Below are positions 53,996 through 61,900 of a stretch of 64,000 nucleotides of DNA, in pieces. The notes beneath the pieces are model-generated. The model had not been told where the DNA came from. It searched no databases and saw nothing but the letters and a program-made list of their open reading frames with translations. How positions within the stretch are numbered: the stretch's first letter is position 1; every line of letters begins with the position of its first letter. Origin of the DNA: Actinomycetospora straminea (GTDB lineage: Bacteria; Actinomycetota; Actinomycetes; Mycobacteriales; Pseudonocardiaceae); NCBI RefSeq assembly GCF_028737255.1, contig NZ_JAQZAN010000017.1, positions 1 through 64,000 on the forward strand, written 5' to 3'. The translations under genes were made by a program, and so were the position numbers.

Positions 53996-55024
53996 GTGAA
54001 GGCCGTTCGCGTCCACGGTTACCAGCAGGACCCCAGCCTCGACGACATCCCGGAGCCGAAGCTGCAGGGCCCGCTCGACGTCATCGTGAAGATCGGTGGC
54101 GCGGGGGTGTGCCGGACGGATCTGCACATCGTCAACGGCGACTGGAAGGACATCCAGAACCCGGACCTGCCCTACGTCATCGGCCACGAGAACGCCGGCT
54201 GGGTGCACGAGGTCGGCGACGCCGTCACCAACGTCAGCGTCGGCGACACCGTCATCCTGCACCCGCAGCCCTCCTGCGGGCTCTGCCTCGCCTGCCGCGC
54301 GGGGCGGGACATGCAGTGCACGGGGGACGCGTTCTTCCCCGGCCTGTCCAACAACGACGGCGGGATGGCCGAGTACCTGCGGACCACCGCCCGGGCGTGC
54401 GTCAAGCTCAACCCGGACACCAACCCCGCCGACGTCGCGGCGCTCGCCGACGCGGGCATCACGGCCTACCACGCCGTGCGCAAGGCGGTGCCGTACCTGT
54501 ACCCGGGCACCTCGGCGGTCGTCATCGGCGCCGGCGGCCTCGGCCACATCGGCATCCAGGCCCTGGCCGCGCTGACCGCGACGAAGATCATCGTGGTCGA
54601 CAAGAACAAGGACGCCCTCGAGCTGGCCAAGCAGATCGGCGCCGACGAGACGGTCCTCGCCGACGGCGACCAGGTCGGCACGGTCCAGGAGCTGACCGGT
54701 GGCGGCGCCACCGTCGTCTTCGACTTCGTCGCCGAGCAGGGCGTCGAGCTCGAGGCCTGGCAGATGACCGGTCCCGCCGGTTACCAGTTCGTCCTGGGGT
54801 ACGGCGGACAGTTCCAGGCCCCGACGCTCGATTTCGTCGCCGGGGAGAAGAACGTCATCGGCAACATCGTCGGGACGTACAACGACCTCGCCGAGCTCAT
54901 GGTCCTGGCCCAGGCCGGCAAGGTCACGCTCCACACCCAGCAGTACTCGCTCGACAACGCCCTCGACGCCCTGCACGACCTGGACGCCGTGAAGGTGCGC
55001 GGCCGGGCGATCCTCGTCCCGTAG
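53996..55024 (+). CDS. Zinc-dependent NAD(P) alcohol dehydrogenase, 342 aa
   Basis: A medium-chain dehydrogenase: catalytic-zinc residues C39 (GGAGVCRTDLHI) and H64/E65 (VIGHENAGWV), structural-zinc Cys 94, 97, 100 and 108 (CGLCLACRAGRDMQC), and the NAD-binding VVIGAGGLGHIGIQAL. It should oxidise the alcohol made by the monooxygenase, for example 2-propanol to acetone. The GTG at 53996 has a GAGAGGAG site. It lies 30 bases after groEL and 15 bases before the amidohydrolase, so it belongs to the same operon. Known prm clusters carry the equivalent gene (prmE). Confidence 0.93.
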   Translation: MKAVRVHGYQQDPSLDDIPEPKLQGPLDVIVKIGGAGVCRTDLHIVNGDWKDIQNPDLPYVIGHENAGWVHEVGDAVTNVSVGDTVILHPQPSCGLCLACRAGRDMQCTGDAFFPGLSNNDGGMAEYLRTTARACVKLNPDTNPADVAALADAGITAYHAVRKAVPYLYPGTSAVVIGAGGLGHIGIQALAALTATKIIVVDKNKDALELAKQIGADETVLADGDQVGTVQELTGGGATVVFDFVAEQGVELEAWQMTGPAGYQFVLGYGGQFQAPTLDFVAGEKNVIGNIVGTYNDLAELMVLAQAGKVTLHTQQYSLDNALDALHDLDAVKVRGRAILVP

Positions 55025-55039
55025 GAAGGACACCACCAC

Positions 55040-56101
55040 ATGTACGAGAAGGACGGCGAGAAGTACTTCATCGTCGATTCCCACATGCACTACTGGGACG
55101 CGTCGCCCGAGAACTGGGTGCAGGGCGCGGAGCAGTACGCCAAGGGCTGGATCGAGTGCTTCCACGCCTACCAGGGACTCGGCCCCGCCGACACGCACCA
55201 GCCGCTCGAGGAGTTCCAGAAGGTCTCCGAGCAGCAGCTGATGCGCGAGGAGTTCGAGGAGGGCCACGTCGACGTCGCGATCTTCCAGTCGACGTACCTG
55301 CGCGAGTGGTACAAGGAGGGCTTCAACACCACCGAGCGCAACGGCTACCTCGCCGAGAAGTACCCGGGCAAGTTCATCCTCAACACGCGTTTCGACCCGC
55401 GCGACGGCGACGCGGGCATGCGCGAGTTCGAGGAGAACGTCAACAAGTACGGCTGCACCGGGGCGAAGATCTACACCGCGGAGTGGAACGGCGACTCGCG
55501 GGGCTTCAAGCTCACCGACCCGGAGGCCTACCGCTTCCTGCAGCGCGCCGAGGAGATCGGCGTCAAGAACATCCACGTGCACAAGGGCCCGACGATCTGG
55601 CCGCTGGACAAGGACGCGTTCGACGTCTCGGACGTCGACCACGCCGCCACGGACTTCCAGGGCCTGAACTTCATCGTCGAGCACGTGGGCCTGCCGCGCA
55701 TCGAGGACTTCTGCTTCATGGCGACGCAGGAGCCCAACGTGTACGCCGGCCTCTCGGTGGTCATCGGCGGCCTCATGCACGCCCGTCCCAAGTTCTTCGC
55801 CAAGGTCATGGGCGAGCTGCTGTTCTGGGTCGGCGAGGACAAGATGACCTTCGGCTCGGACTACAACATCTGGGAACCGAAGTGGCAGGTCGAGGGCTTC
55901 GTCGACTGGACGATGCCCGACGACGACCAGTTCGCGGACTACCCGCGCCTGGACACCAACGGCAAGAAGAAGATCCTCGGTCTGAACGCGGCGAAGCTCT
56001 ACGGCATCGAGGTGCCGGCCGAGTGCCAGATCAGCGAGGGGCAGCCGGCCGCGCAGGACGACGCCCAGCTCGTCGAGGACCGGTCGGTGGCCCAGGCATG
56101 A
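55040..56101 (+). CDS. Amidohydrolase_2 family protein, 353 aa
   Basis: A TIM-barrel metal hydrolase of the amidohydrolase 2 (ACMSD-like) type. The HxH motif is DSHMHYWD (H15 and H17); later residues are KNIHVHKGP (His), FIVEHVGLPRIEDF (His) and FGSDYNIW (Asp). Family members decarboxylate or hydrolyse small carboxylates; this branch occurs next to propane/MimABCD-type monooxygenases, where its job is unproven but may be in assembly or in metabolism of the oxidation product. The ATG at 55040 follows GGAAGGA. Its end overlaps the DUF59 start by four bases. Confidence 0.9.
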   Translation: MYEKDGEKYFIVDSHMHYWDASPENWVQGAEQYAKGWIECFHAYQGLGPADTHQPLEEFQKVSEQQLMREEFEEGHVDVAIFQSTYLREWYKEGFNTTERNGYLAEKYPGKFILNTRFDPRDGDAGMREFEENVNKYGCTGAKIYTAEWNGDSRGFKLTDPEAYRFLQRAEEIGVKNIHVHKGPTIWPLDKDAFDVSDVDHAATDFQGLNFIVEHVGLPRIEDFCFMATQEPNVYAGLSVVIGGLMHARPKFFAKVMGELLFWVGEDKMTFGSDYNIWEPKWQVEGFVDWTMPDDDQFADYPRLDTNGKKKILGLNAAKLYGIEVPAECQISEGQPAAQDDAQLVEDRSVAQA

Positions 56102-56805
56102 CCGCCGTCTCCGACACCCCGGCCACCGTGGTGGCCGGGGTGTGGGAGGCGCTGCGCACGGTGCGCGACCCCGAGCTCGACACCGACGTGGTGAGCCTCG
56201 ACTTCGTGGCCGACTGCTCGGTCGACGAGGACGGGATCGCGCACGTGCGCCTGCGCCTGCCCACCTACTTCTGCGCCCCGAACTTCGCGTTCCTCATGGT
56301 CGCCGACGCGTGGGACGCCGTGTCGCAGGTGCCGGGGCTCGCCGACGTCGACGTCGAGCTCATCGACCACTTCGCGTCCGACGCCATCAACGCCGGCGTC
56401 GCGGCGCGGGCGGGCTTCGTGCACTCGATGGCGGGCAGCGAGGTCGGCGAGGCCGTCGACGAGCTGCACGACCTGCGGCGCACGTTCACCGAGCGGGCGA
56501 TGATGGCCGGCACCGACCTCGTCGTCCGCCCCCTGGTCCGCGCGGGCACGACGCCCGAGCAGATCGCGGCGATGACCCTGGGCGACGCCCCGGACAGCCC
56601 CGACCTGCGCCGCCTGCGCGCCCGGCGTCGCGAGCTCGGGATCCCCGACGGCGACGACGCGCCGCTGGTCGTCGACCCCGTGGGCCGCACCGTCGGCGTC
56701 GACGCCCTGCCGCTGCACCTGCGCAAGGCGCGGTCCTACCAGGTCGGTGTCGACGCCAACACCAGCATCTGCCGCGGTCAGCTCGCGGCCCGTTACGGGC
56801 TGTAG
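56098..56805 (+). CDS. DUF59/MIP18-family protein with extra C-terminal domain, 235 aa
   Basis: Residues 10-100 are a DUF59 (PaaD/MIP18-like) domain: VWEALRTVRDPELDTDVVSL, then RLRLPTYFCAPNFAFLMVAD with the conserved Cys. MIP18-type proteins help deliver or assemble iron-sulfur centres. The remaining 130 residues (DELHDLRRTFTERAMMAGTD, PEQIAAMTLGD, SYQVGVDANTSICRGQL) are not part of the usual domain, which ends near residue 100. Because it overlaps the amidohydrolase gene and lies in the prm operon, a role in maturing the diiron site or the reductase cluster is attractive. The ATG at 56098 is fixed by the overlap. Confidence 0.85.
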   Translation: MTAVSDTPATVVAGVWEALRTVRDPELDTDVVSLDFVADCSVDEDGIAHVRLRLPTYFCAPNFAFLMVADAWDAVSQVPGLADVDVELIDHFASDAINAGVAARAGFVHSMAGSEVGEAVDELHDLRRTFTERAMMAGTDLVVRPLVRAGTTPEQIAAMTLGDAPDSPDLRRLRARRRELGIPDGDDAPLVVDPVGRTVGVDALPLHLRKARSYQVGVDANTSICRGQLAARYGL

Positions 56806-56837
56806 AGCGGGCTCGCATCGAGAGGAGAGCCCTCGCC

Positions 56838-57491
56838 ATGCCGGCTGATCCGGTGCGGCTCGAGCCCGGCAACCACGTCGACCCCGGGACCGGCCGCTGC
56901 CTCATGGAGCACGTGTCGGTGCTGGCGGGGGAGCCGTTCCGCGCGTGGCCGCGGTGCACCCACCCGGCCGTGGCCGCGCTCGCGGCCCAGGTCAACGACC
57001 GGTGCTCGCCGGCGGGCCGGGCGGCGCTGGTCCGGCGGGCCGAGGCCCTGACCCGGGCCGACAGCGACGACCCGGCGCTGACCTGGCGCCTGGTCGGGCA
57101 CACCGCCGAGGCCGCGCTCGCCCTGCGTCCCGGTGACCCGGCGGCGCGGCGGCGTCTGGCCCGGGCCCGGCGTGCCCGGCGGGCGTGGAGCACCGCCGTA
57201 CCGCGCCGGCTCGCCCGGCGGCTGCCGCGGTGGGCCGTCGTCGGCTGCGGGCTCGCCGCGCTCGACGAGCTCGTCGCGGCCGTGCACGCGCTGCTCGCCG
57301 TGGCCGGACCGCCCGGCTCGCCGGAGCGCGACATCGTCCTGGTCGCCCTGCTCGACACGGTGCTCGACGACATGCTCGACGACGTGCTCGACGACCTGCT
57401 CGACCCCGTCGCCGGTCCCGTTCCCGATGACGTGCCCACCCCCGCCCTCCCCGTACCGCGGACCCCCGTCCGAGAGGAGCAGTACGCATGA
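56838..57491 (+). CDS. Uncharacterised protein of the prm operon, 217 aa
   Basis: I do not recognise a named family. The N-terminus RLEPGNHVDPGTGRCLMEHV, SVLAGEPFRAWPRCTHPAVA and AALAAQVNDRCSPAGRAALV is a pattern common in unnamed actinobacterial proteins (G-N-H...CLME...LAGEP...P.CT.P). A basic middle region follows (RRRLARARRARRAWSTAVPR). Near the C-terminus is a repeated acidic motif (TVLDDMLDDVLDDLLD). The ATG at 56838 has AGGAGAG. Its stop overlaps the next start by four bases, so it is co-translated with the 201-aa protein. Confidence 0.8.
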   Translation: MPADPVRLEPGNHVDPGTGRCLMEHVSVLAGEPFRAWPRCTHPAVAALAAQVNDRCSPAGRAALVRRAEALTRADSDDPALTWRLVGHTAEAALALRPGDPAARRRLARARRARRAWSTAVPRRLARRLPRWAVVGCGLAALDELVAAVHALLAVAGPPGSPERDIVLVALLDTVLDDMLDDVLDDLLDPVAGPVPDDVPTPALPVPRTPVREEQYA

Positions 57492-58093
57492 GTGCGCCCA
57501 GCGAGACCCCCCGCACCGTCCGTCGGATCGGGTCGCCCGCGGCCGCGGCGCTGGCCGACCTCGCCGCGATCTTCGACGACCTGCAGACCGTGCTCCTGTG
57601 CTGCGAGCGCCTGGTGACGCAGCTGAGCGTCCCGGAGCCGGACCCGGTCGTCGTCGAGTCGCTGTGGACGACGGCCCTGCTGTCCTACAGCCGCTGCTTC
57701 GCCCCCGGCGGGCGCGGCATGGGCCTCACGGAGGCCGACGTGACCGGGCTGCAGCTCGAGGGCGAGGTGCTCGGCTGGCACCAGATGCTGCGCCGGCTCA
57801 GGAAGCACTACGCCGACCCCGCCACCAACCCGCGCGAGACGTTCGAGGTCGGCGTGGCCGTCGGCGACGGCGTGCCCCAGGGCGTCGCGATCACCTCCAC
57901 GCGCCAGTCGCTGCCCGACACGATCTCGGTGCACCAGACCGGCGCGATCGCCTACCAGCTCAGCCAGCTCGTCGACCAGCGCATCGCCGAGCACCAGGGC
58001 ACGGTCCTCGAGGGGGCCCGCAGCCTGAGCCCCTCGGAGCTCGAGACGCTGGACGAGGTCGAGCTCACCGACACCCCGGGGGGTGACGAGTGA
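57488..58093 (+). CDS. Uncharacterised helical protein of the prm operon, 201 aa
   Basis: I do not recognise a family. The product is soluble and mostly helical: AALADLAAIFDDLQTVLLCC, ERLVTQLSVPEPDPVVVESL, WTTALLSYSRCFAPGGRGMG and HQMLRRLRKHYADPATN, then a conserved-looking tail PDTISVHQTGAIAYQLSQLV. Its start overlaps the previous gene (ATGA) and its end overlaps the following 83-aa gene (GTGA), so it is made together with both. A role in monooxygenase assembly or regulation is a guess from position only. Confidence 0.8.
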   Translation: MSAPSETPRTVRRIGSPAAAALADLAAIFDDLQTVLLCCERLVTQLSVPEPDPVVVESLWTTALLSYSRCFAPGGRGMGLTEADVTGLQLEGEVLGWHQMLRRLRKHYADPATNPRETFEVGVAVGDGVPQGVAITSTRQSLPDTISVHQTGAIAYQLSQLVDQRIAEHQGTVLEGARSLSPSELETLDEVELTDTPGGDE

Positions 58094-58341
58094 TCGAGAA
58101 GTACAACCCCTGGACCGTCGTCAACGTCGTCTTCAACCACCTCGCCGAGCAGGGACTGCACCCGGTGCTGGGGGAGTCCGGCGACCCGTCGGCGGCGGCG
58201 TCGCAGCTGCTGGAGGCGCTGGGGATCACGCCCGGGGACCCCTCGTGGGGCGAGGGCCAGGACGCCGAGCGCGTGCGCGACGACCTCGCCCGCATCCGGG
58301 CGGCGTTCGACACGGACGCGCCCGACGACGCGCGGGGCTGA
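58090..58341 (+). CDS. Small uncharacterised protein of the prm operon, 83 aa
   Basis: The GTG at 58090 overlaps the previous stop. The product begins IEKYNPWTVVNVVFNHLAEQ and continues GLHPVLGESGDPSAAASQLL, EALGITPGDPSWGEGQDAER. It is mostly helical and acidic, with no membrane segment. It is unrecognised. The next gene begins two bases after the stop, so it is part of the same chain of coupled genes. Confidence 0.75.
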   Translation: MIEKYNPWTVVNVVFNHLAEQGLHPVLGESGDPSAAASQLLEALGITPGDPSWGEGQDAERVRDDLARIRAAFDTDAPDDARG

Positions 58342-58343
58342 CC

Positions 58344-58868
58344 GTGGTCGCGATGCGCGTCGCGCGCCTCGTCGTGCACAGGATGACCCGCGAGCCGCTC
58401 GCGCTGCTCGTCGAGGAGGGTGCCGACCGGTGCCTGGTCGTGTCGGTGCGCGGACCCCAGGCCGAGATCATCGACCGCGGGCCGCGGCCGGCCGAGCCGT
58501 CCGACGACGACCGGCTCACCCAGGACCTCCTCGGCGAGCTGGCCGTCCTCGTCGGCCACCGCCTGGACCACGGCGCGATCACCGACCTCGTCGACGACCG
58601 CTTCCGGGCCGAGCTCGTGCTCGAGGACGGGTCGCGGCTCCCGGCCCGCCCCAGCGACGTGCTCGCGGTCGCGGTGCGCGAGGCGCTGCCGATCGAGGTG
58701 GCCGACGCGGTGCTCGACGCGGTCGGCCAGTCGTTCAGCGAGCTCGGGGGCGACAGGCCGGAGCCCGCGCGCGAGGCCGCCGAGCAGGTGGCCGAGCTGC
58801 GGGCGTTCCTCGACCAGGCCACCGCGCAGGACTTCGGGCGTCCGCCCGACGGCGGGGAGGGTCGCTGA
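58344..58868 (+). CDS. Bifunctional nuclease (DUF151)-domain protein, 174 aa
   Basis: The sequence fits the BFN/DUF151 pattern: MTREPLALLVEEGADRCLVV, GPQAEIIDRGPRPAEPSDDD, RLTQDLLGELAVLVGHRLDH, GAITDLVDDRFRAELVLEDG and ARPSDVLAVAVREALPIEVA. DUF151 proteins have been reported to have RNase and DNase activity in some organisms and to be stress-related. The N-terminus is slightly short. The GTG at 58344 is fixed by being two bases after the previous stop. It is the last gene of the operon. Why a nuclease-like protein is here is unclear. Confidence 0.78.
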   Translation: MVAMRVARLVVHRMTREPLALLVEEGADRCLVVSVRGPQAEIIDRGPRPAEPSDDDRLTQDLLGELAVLVGHRLDHGAITDLVDDRFRAELVLEDGSRLPARPSDVLAVAVREALPIEVADAVLDAVGQSFSELGGDRPEPAREAAEQVAELRAFLDQATAQDFGRPPDGGEGR

Positions 58869-58926
58869 GCGCACACCCCCGGGCACGTGCCGGCCGCTCG
58901 GCGGACCGGTCCTGACCTGCGCACTC

Positions 58927-58941
58927 GTCTCGATCCGAGAC
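58927..58941. promoter_or_regulatory. GTCTCG-ATC-CGAGAC inverted repeat upstream of the activator gene
   Basis: Perfect 6-bp half-sites with a 3-base spacer, 90 bases before the start of the AcoR-like activator. A possible operator for autoregulation; no direct proof. Confidence 0.4.
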
Positions 58942-59030
58942 ACGGGAAGGCCACTGCGGGAGCCGCTCGGGCCGTACGATGCCGTGTTATCCATCACTTC
59001 TCCCCGTGGTGGTCGACGGCGAGGTGGCCC

Positions 59031-60881
59031 ATGGACGGACGCGCCCAGAGCGCTCTCGGTCGTGCGCGGGAGTACTTCGTCGACCGGGGCTCCGTGAGCG
59101 CCTCCGGCATCGTCCGGCCCGAGATCGTCGACTCCTGGGAGCGCTCGCGGCGCGCCGGGGTCGACGCGACCCACCTCGACCTCCCCTACGAGCCCGACCT
59201 GGACTTCGACGGCAGCCTGGCCAACTGCGCGCGCCCGGTGCTCGACGACCTCGCCGAGCGGCTCTCGGGCATGTCCGTGGCCGTGGTGCTCACCGACGCC
59301 GACGGCCGGGTGCTCGAGCGGCGGGTCGGCGAGGGCGAGCTCCAGCGCCGCCTCGACGCGATCTCCCTCGCGCCCGGGTTCAGCTACGCCGAGGAGTTCG
59401 CCGGCACCAACGGCGTCGGCACCTCGCTCGAGGGCGCGATCCCGGCGCTCGTCGTCGGCGCCGAGCACTTCAGCGAGCGCCTGCAGGCCTTCGCGTGCGC
59501 CGGGGCGCCGGTGCGCGGCCCGGACGGCGCGCTCGCCGGCATCCTCGACGTCACCTGCCTGCGCTCCGAGGCCAACGACCTCATGCGCTTCCTCGCCCAG
59601 CAGGCGGCCACCGACATCGAGGACGTGCTGCGCGAGCGCGGTGGGGTCGGCATCCGGCGGGTCATGGCGGCCTTCCGGGCGACCTGCGCGCGCACCCGCG
59701 GGCCGGTGCTCGCGCTCACCGACGACCTCGTCATGGCCAACCGCGCCGCCCGCGCGCTCTCCCCGCTCGACCAGGACCGGGTGACGATGCGCGCGCTCGA
59801 GCTGGGCGAGACCGCGCGGCCCCACCAGGACCGGGTGCTGCTCGCCGACGGGCCGGCGCGCCTGATGATCACCCCGGTGCCCGCGGAGCGGCCGGTCGGC
59901 GTCGTCGTCGAGGTGGTGCCCAGCCGCAGCAGCCTGCGCCTCGCCGGGCGCGAGGACCTGCCGCGGGACCTGCCGGCCCCGCCCGGCCCCGAGCTGCCGG
60001 GCCCGTCGTCGGTGTCGACGTGGGCGCCGCCCGCGCCCGCCGCGGACCGCCCGCTGCCCGGCCTGCCGGGCGACTCGCGGCCGTGGCGCTCGGTCGCCGC
60101 CGCGCTGCGCACGGCGGCGGCCGCGGCGCGCAGCACCGTCGTGGTCGGCGAGCCGGGCACGGGCAAGACCGCCGCGGTGCGCGCCGTGCACGGCGAGACC
60201 CGCCCCGGCGCGCGCTGGATCGCGATCGACGGCACCGACCCGGAGGCTGCGGTGACGCTCGCGGGCTACGCGGCCGAGGCGTCGACGGACGAGCCGGGGC
60301 CGGCCACCGTGGTCGTGCGGCACACCGAGGCGCTCGACGAGGCCGGCCCGGGCGCGCTCACCGCGCTGCTCGGCGAGGTCCCGTCGACGTGGTGGGTGGT
60401 CGGGCTGATCACCGCGGAGCGCGCGCCGGAGGAGGGCCCGGTCAGCGGGGTGCTCGGCGGGTTCGCGACCTCGGTGCTGGTCGAGCCGCTGCGCCGCCGC
60501 CCCGACGACGTCCCGGTGATCGCCGCTGCCGTGCTCGCCCGCCTCGCGCCGTCGCGCCGCGCCCGCTGCACGCCCGAGACCGCGGCCCTGTTGATCGGCG
60601 CCCGCTGGCCCGGCAACGTCACCCAGCTCACCGGGGTGCTGCGCCGGGCGCTCGCCGCGCGCCCGGCCGGCGACATCGAGCCCGGCGACCTGCCCGCCGA
60701 GTTCGCGAGCGGCACCCGTCGGCGCCTCACCCCGCTGGAGACCGCCGAGCGCGACCTCATCGTGTCCGCGCTGCTCGAGGCGAACGGCAACCGCAAGCAG
60801 GCCGCCGAGGCGCTCGGCATCGGGCGGGCGACGCTCTACCGGCGCCTGCGGGCGTTCGGGATCAGCGACGTGGGCCGCTGA
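59031..60881 (+). CDS. AcoR/MimR-type transcriptional activator with degenerate AAA+ domain, 616 aa
   Basis: The N-terminal sensor (residues 20-205) is GAF-like: RPEIVDSWERSRRAGVDATH, YAEEFAGTNGVGTSLEGAIP and RFLAQQAATDIEDVL, as in AcoR/MimR activators. The AAA+ part (350-560) keeps a Walker A (GEPGTGKT, 373-380), but the GAFTGA loop that contacts sigma-54 is absent and the Walker B is only a weak ATVVVRHTEALDE. The C-terminal Fis-type helix-turn-helix is NGNRKQAAEALGIGRATLYR. So it looks like a sigma-54 activator that no longer uses sigma-54, as expected in actinobacteria. It should activate the prm operon in response to an alkane or alcohol. The ATG at 59031 has a GAGGTGG site. Confidence 0.9.
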   Translation: MDGRAQSALGRAREYFVDRGSVSASGIVRPEIVDSWERSRRAGVDATHLDLPYEPDLDFDGSLANCARPVLDDLAERLSGMSVAVVLTDADGRVLERRVGEGELQRRLDAISLAPGFSYAEEFAGTNGVGTSLEGAIPALVVGAEHFSERLQAFACAGAPVRGPDGALAGILDVTCLRSEANDLMRFLAQQAATDIEDVLRERGGVGIRRVMAAFRATCARTRGPVLALTDDLVMANRAARALSPLDQDRVTMRALELGETARPHQDRVLLADGPARLMITPVPAERPVGVVVEVVPSRSSLRLAGREDLPRDLPAPPGPELPGPSSVSTWAPPAPAADRPLPGLPGDSRPWRSVAAALRTAAAAARSTVVVGEPGTGKTAAVRAVHGETRPGARWIAIDGTDPEAAVTLAGYAAEASTDEPGPATVVVRHTEALDEAGPGALTALLGEVPSTWWVVGLITAERAPEEGPVSGVLGGFATSVLVEPLRRRPDDVPVIAAAVLARLAPSRRARCTPETAALLIGARWPGNVTQLTGVLRRALAARPAGDIEPGDLPAEFASGTRRRLTPLETAERDLIVSALLEANGNRKQAAEALGIGRATLYRRLRAFGISDVGR

Positions 60882-61782
60882 CCAGCGGCTCGCCGTGCGG
60901 GTGCACCGGGGACGGGGCCTCCACCGGCAGGGCGGGCACCGGGCGCGCGCCGATCTCGCCCGCCCACTGCGCGCTCGCGCGCCGGGCCACCGCCCGCACC
61001 GCGTCGACGAGCTCGTCCTCGTCGAGCGCCAGCCGCCGCGCCGAGCACGACAGCCCGAGCGCCACGGTGACGGCGCCGGACGGCGAGACGACCGGGGCGG
61101 CGATGGTGGCGAAGCCCTCGGCGAACTCCTCGCGGTCGAGCGCGACCTGGTCGCGGCGCACGGCGTCGAGCTCGGCGCGCAGCGCGGCGAGGTCGGTGAC
61201 GGTCGCCGGGGTGAGCGCGAGCGGTTGCCCCTCCTCCTCGACGACCTCGCGGTACGCCGCCGACGTCGCGAGCAGCACCTTGGTCATGGCGAGCGCGTGG
61301 GCGTGGGCCGGCGGCACGTGGTCGCCGAGGCCGGGGTGCTTGGCGAGGCCCTGGTGCCCCCGCGAGTCGGTGACCGACGCGACCACGGTGCCCGTGCGCC
61401 GCACGAGGTAGGAGCGCTGGCGGGTGCGCCGGTAGAGCTCGGTGGCGGCCTCGGCGAGCACGGCGCCGGGGTCCGGGTCACCGGGGACGGGGCTCGGGGA
61501 CCCGGCGGCCTCGACGGACGCGGTGCTCGCGCCCCAGTGCCCCCACGGCGGCGCGTCGGAGAGCCGGCAGCGGCCCGACGCCGCGCGCTCGGCGTAGCCG
61601 GCCTCGCACAACGTGTTGATCATGTATCGGGCGGTCGCGGCGCTCTTGCCGAGCTCCTTGGCGAGGTCCGCGGCGCACAGGCCCTCCGGGTGGTCCCCGA
61701 GCAGGCGCAGCGCGCGCAGGACCGTCGCCGCGGTCTTCAGCGACCGCGACCCACCGCCCCCGGGCACCACGTCGTCGTCCAC
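60862..61782 (-). CDS. Second IclR-family regulator, 306 aa
   Basis: The same domain layout as the regulator at 46755: RSLKTAATVLRALRLLGDHP, AADLAKELGKSAATARYMIN, TLCEAGYAERAASGRCRL, then TELYRRTRQRSYLVRRTGTV, SRGHQGLAKHPGLGDHVPPA and DREEFAEGFATIAAPV. Residue-by-residue similarity over the whole length makes the two paralogues. It overlaps the end of the activator gene by 20 bases (convergent). It lies between the activator and the YcaO gene, upstream of nothing on its own strand except a palindromic element. It may control the operon together with the first IclR protein. Confidence 0.9.
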   Translation of the reverse strand: MDDDVVPGGGGSRSLKTAATVLRALRLLGDHPEGLCAADLAKELGKSAATARYMINTLCEAGYAERAASGRCRLSDAPPWGHWGASTASVEAAGSPSPVPGDPDPGAVLAEAATELYRRTRQRSYLVRRTGTVVASVTDSRGHQGLAKHPGLGDHVPPAHAHALAMTKVLLATSAAYREVVEEEGQPLALTPATVTDLAALRAELDAVRRDQVALDREEFAEGFATIAAPVVSPSGAVTVALGLSCSARRLALDEDELVDAVRAVARRASAQWAGEIGARPVPALPVEAPSPVHPHGEPLVSGPRR

Positions 61783-61853
61783 ACCACGAGACGGTAGGGC
61801 TCGCGGGACGTGACGCCTGTCTCAATGTGGGACGCCCGGCGAGCTCTCCCCAG

Positions 61854-61893
61854 GTGAGTGATCTTCTGAGTCATGACTCAGGAGATCGCTCAC
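61854..61893. terminator. Palindromic element, copy 2
   Basis: Near-perfect 40-base palindrome centred on TGAGTCA-TGACTCA; arms GTGAGTGATCTTCTGAGTCA and its complement differ at two positions, both able to pair as G-U in RNA. It lies seven bases beyond the YcaO stop. Copy 1 is at 39237-39280 with the same arms. Confidence 0.8.
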
Positions 61894-61900
61894 GAGGCCG

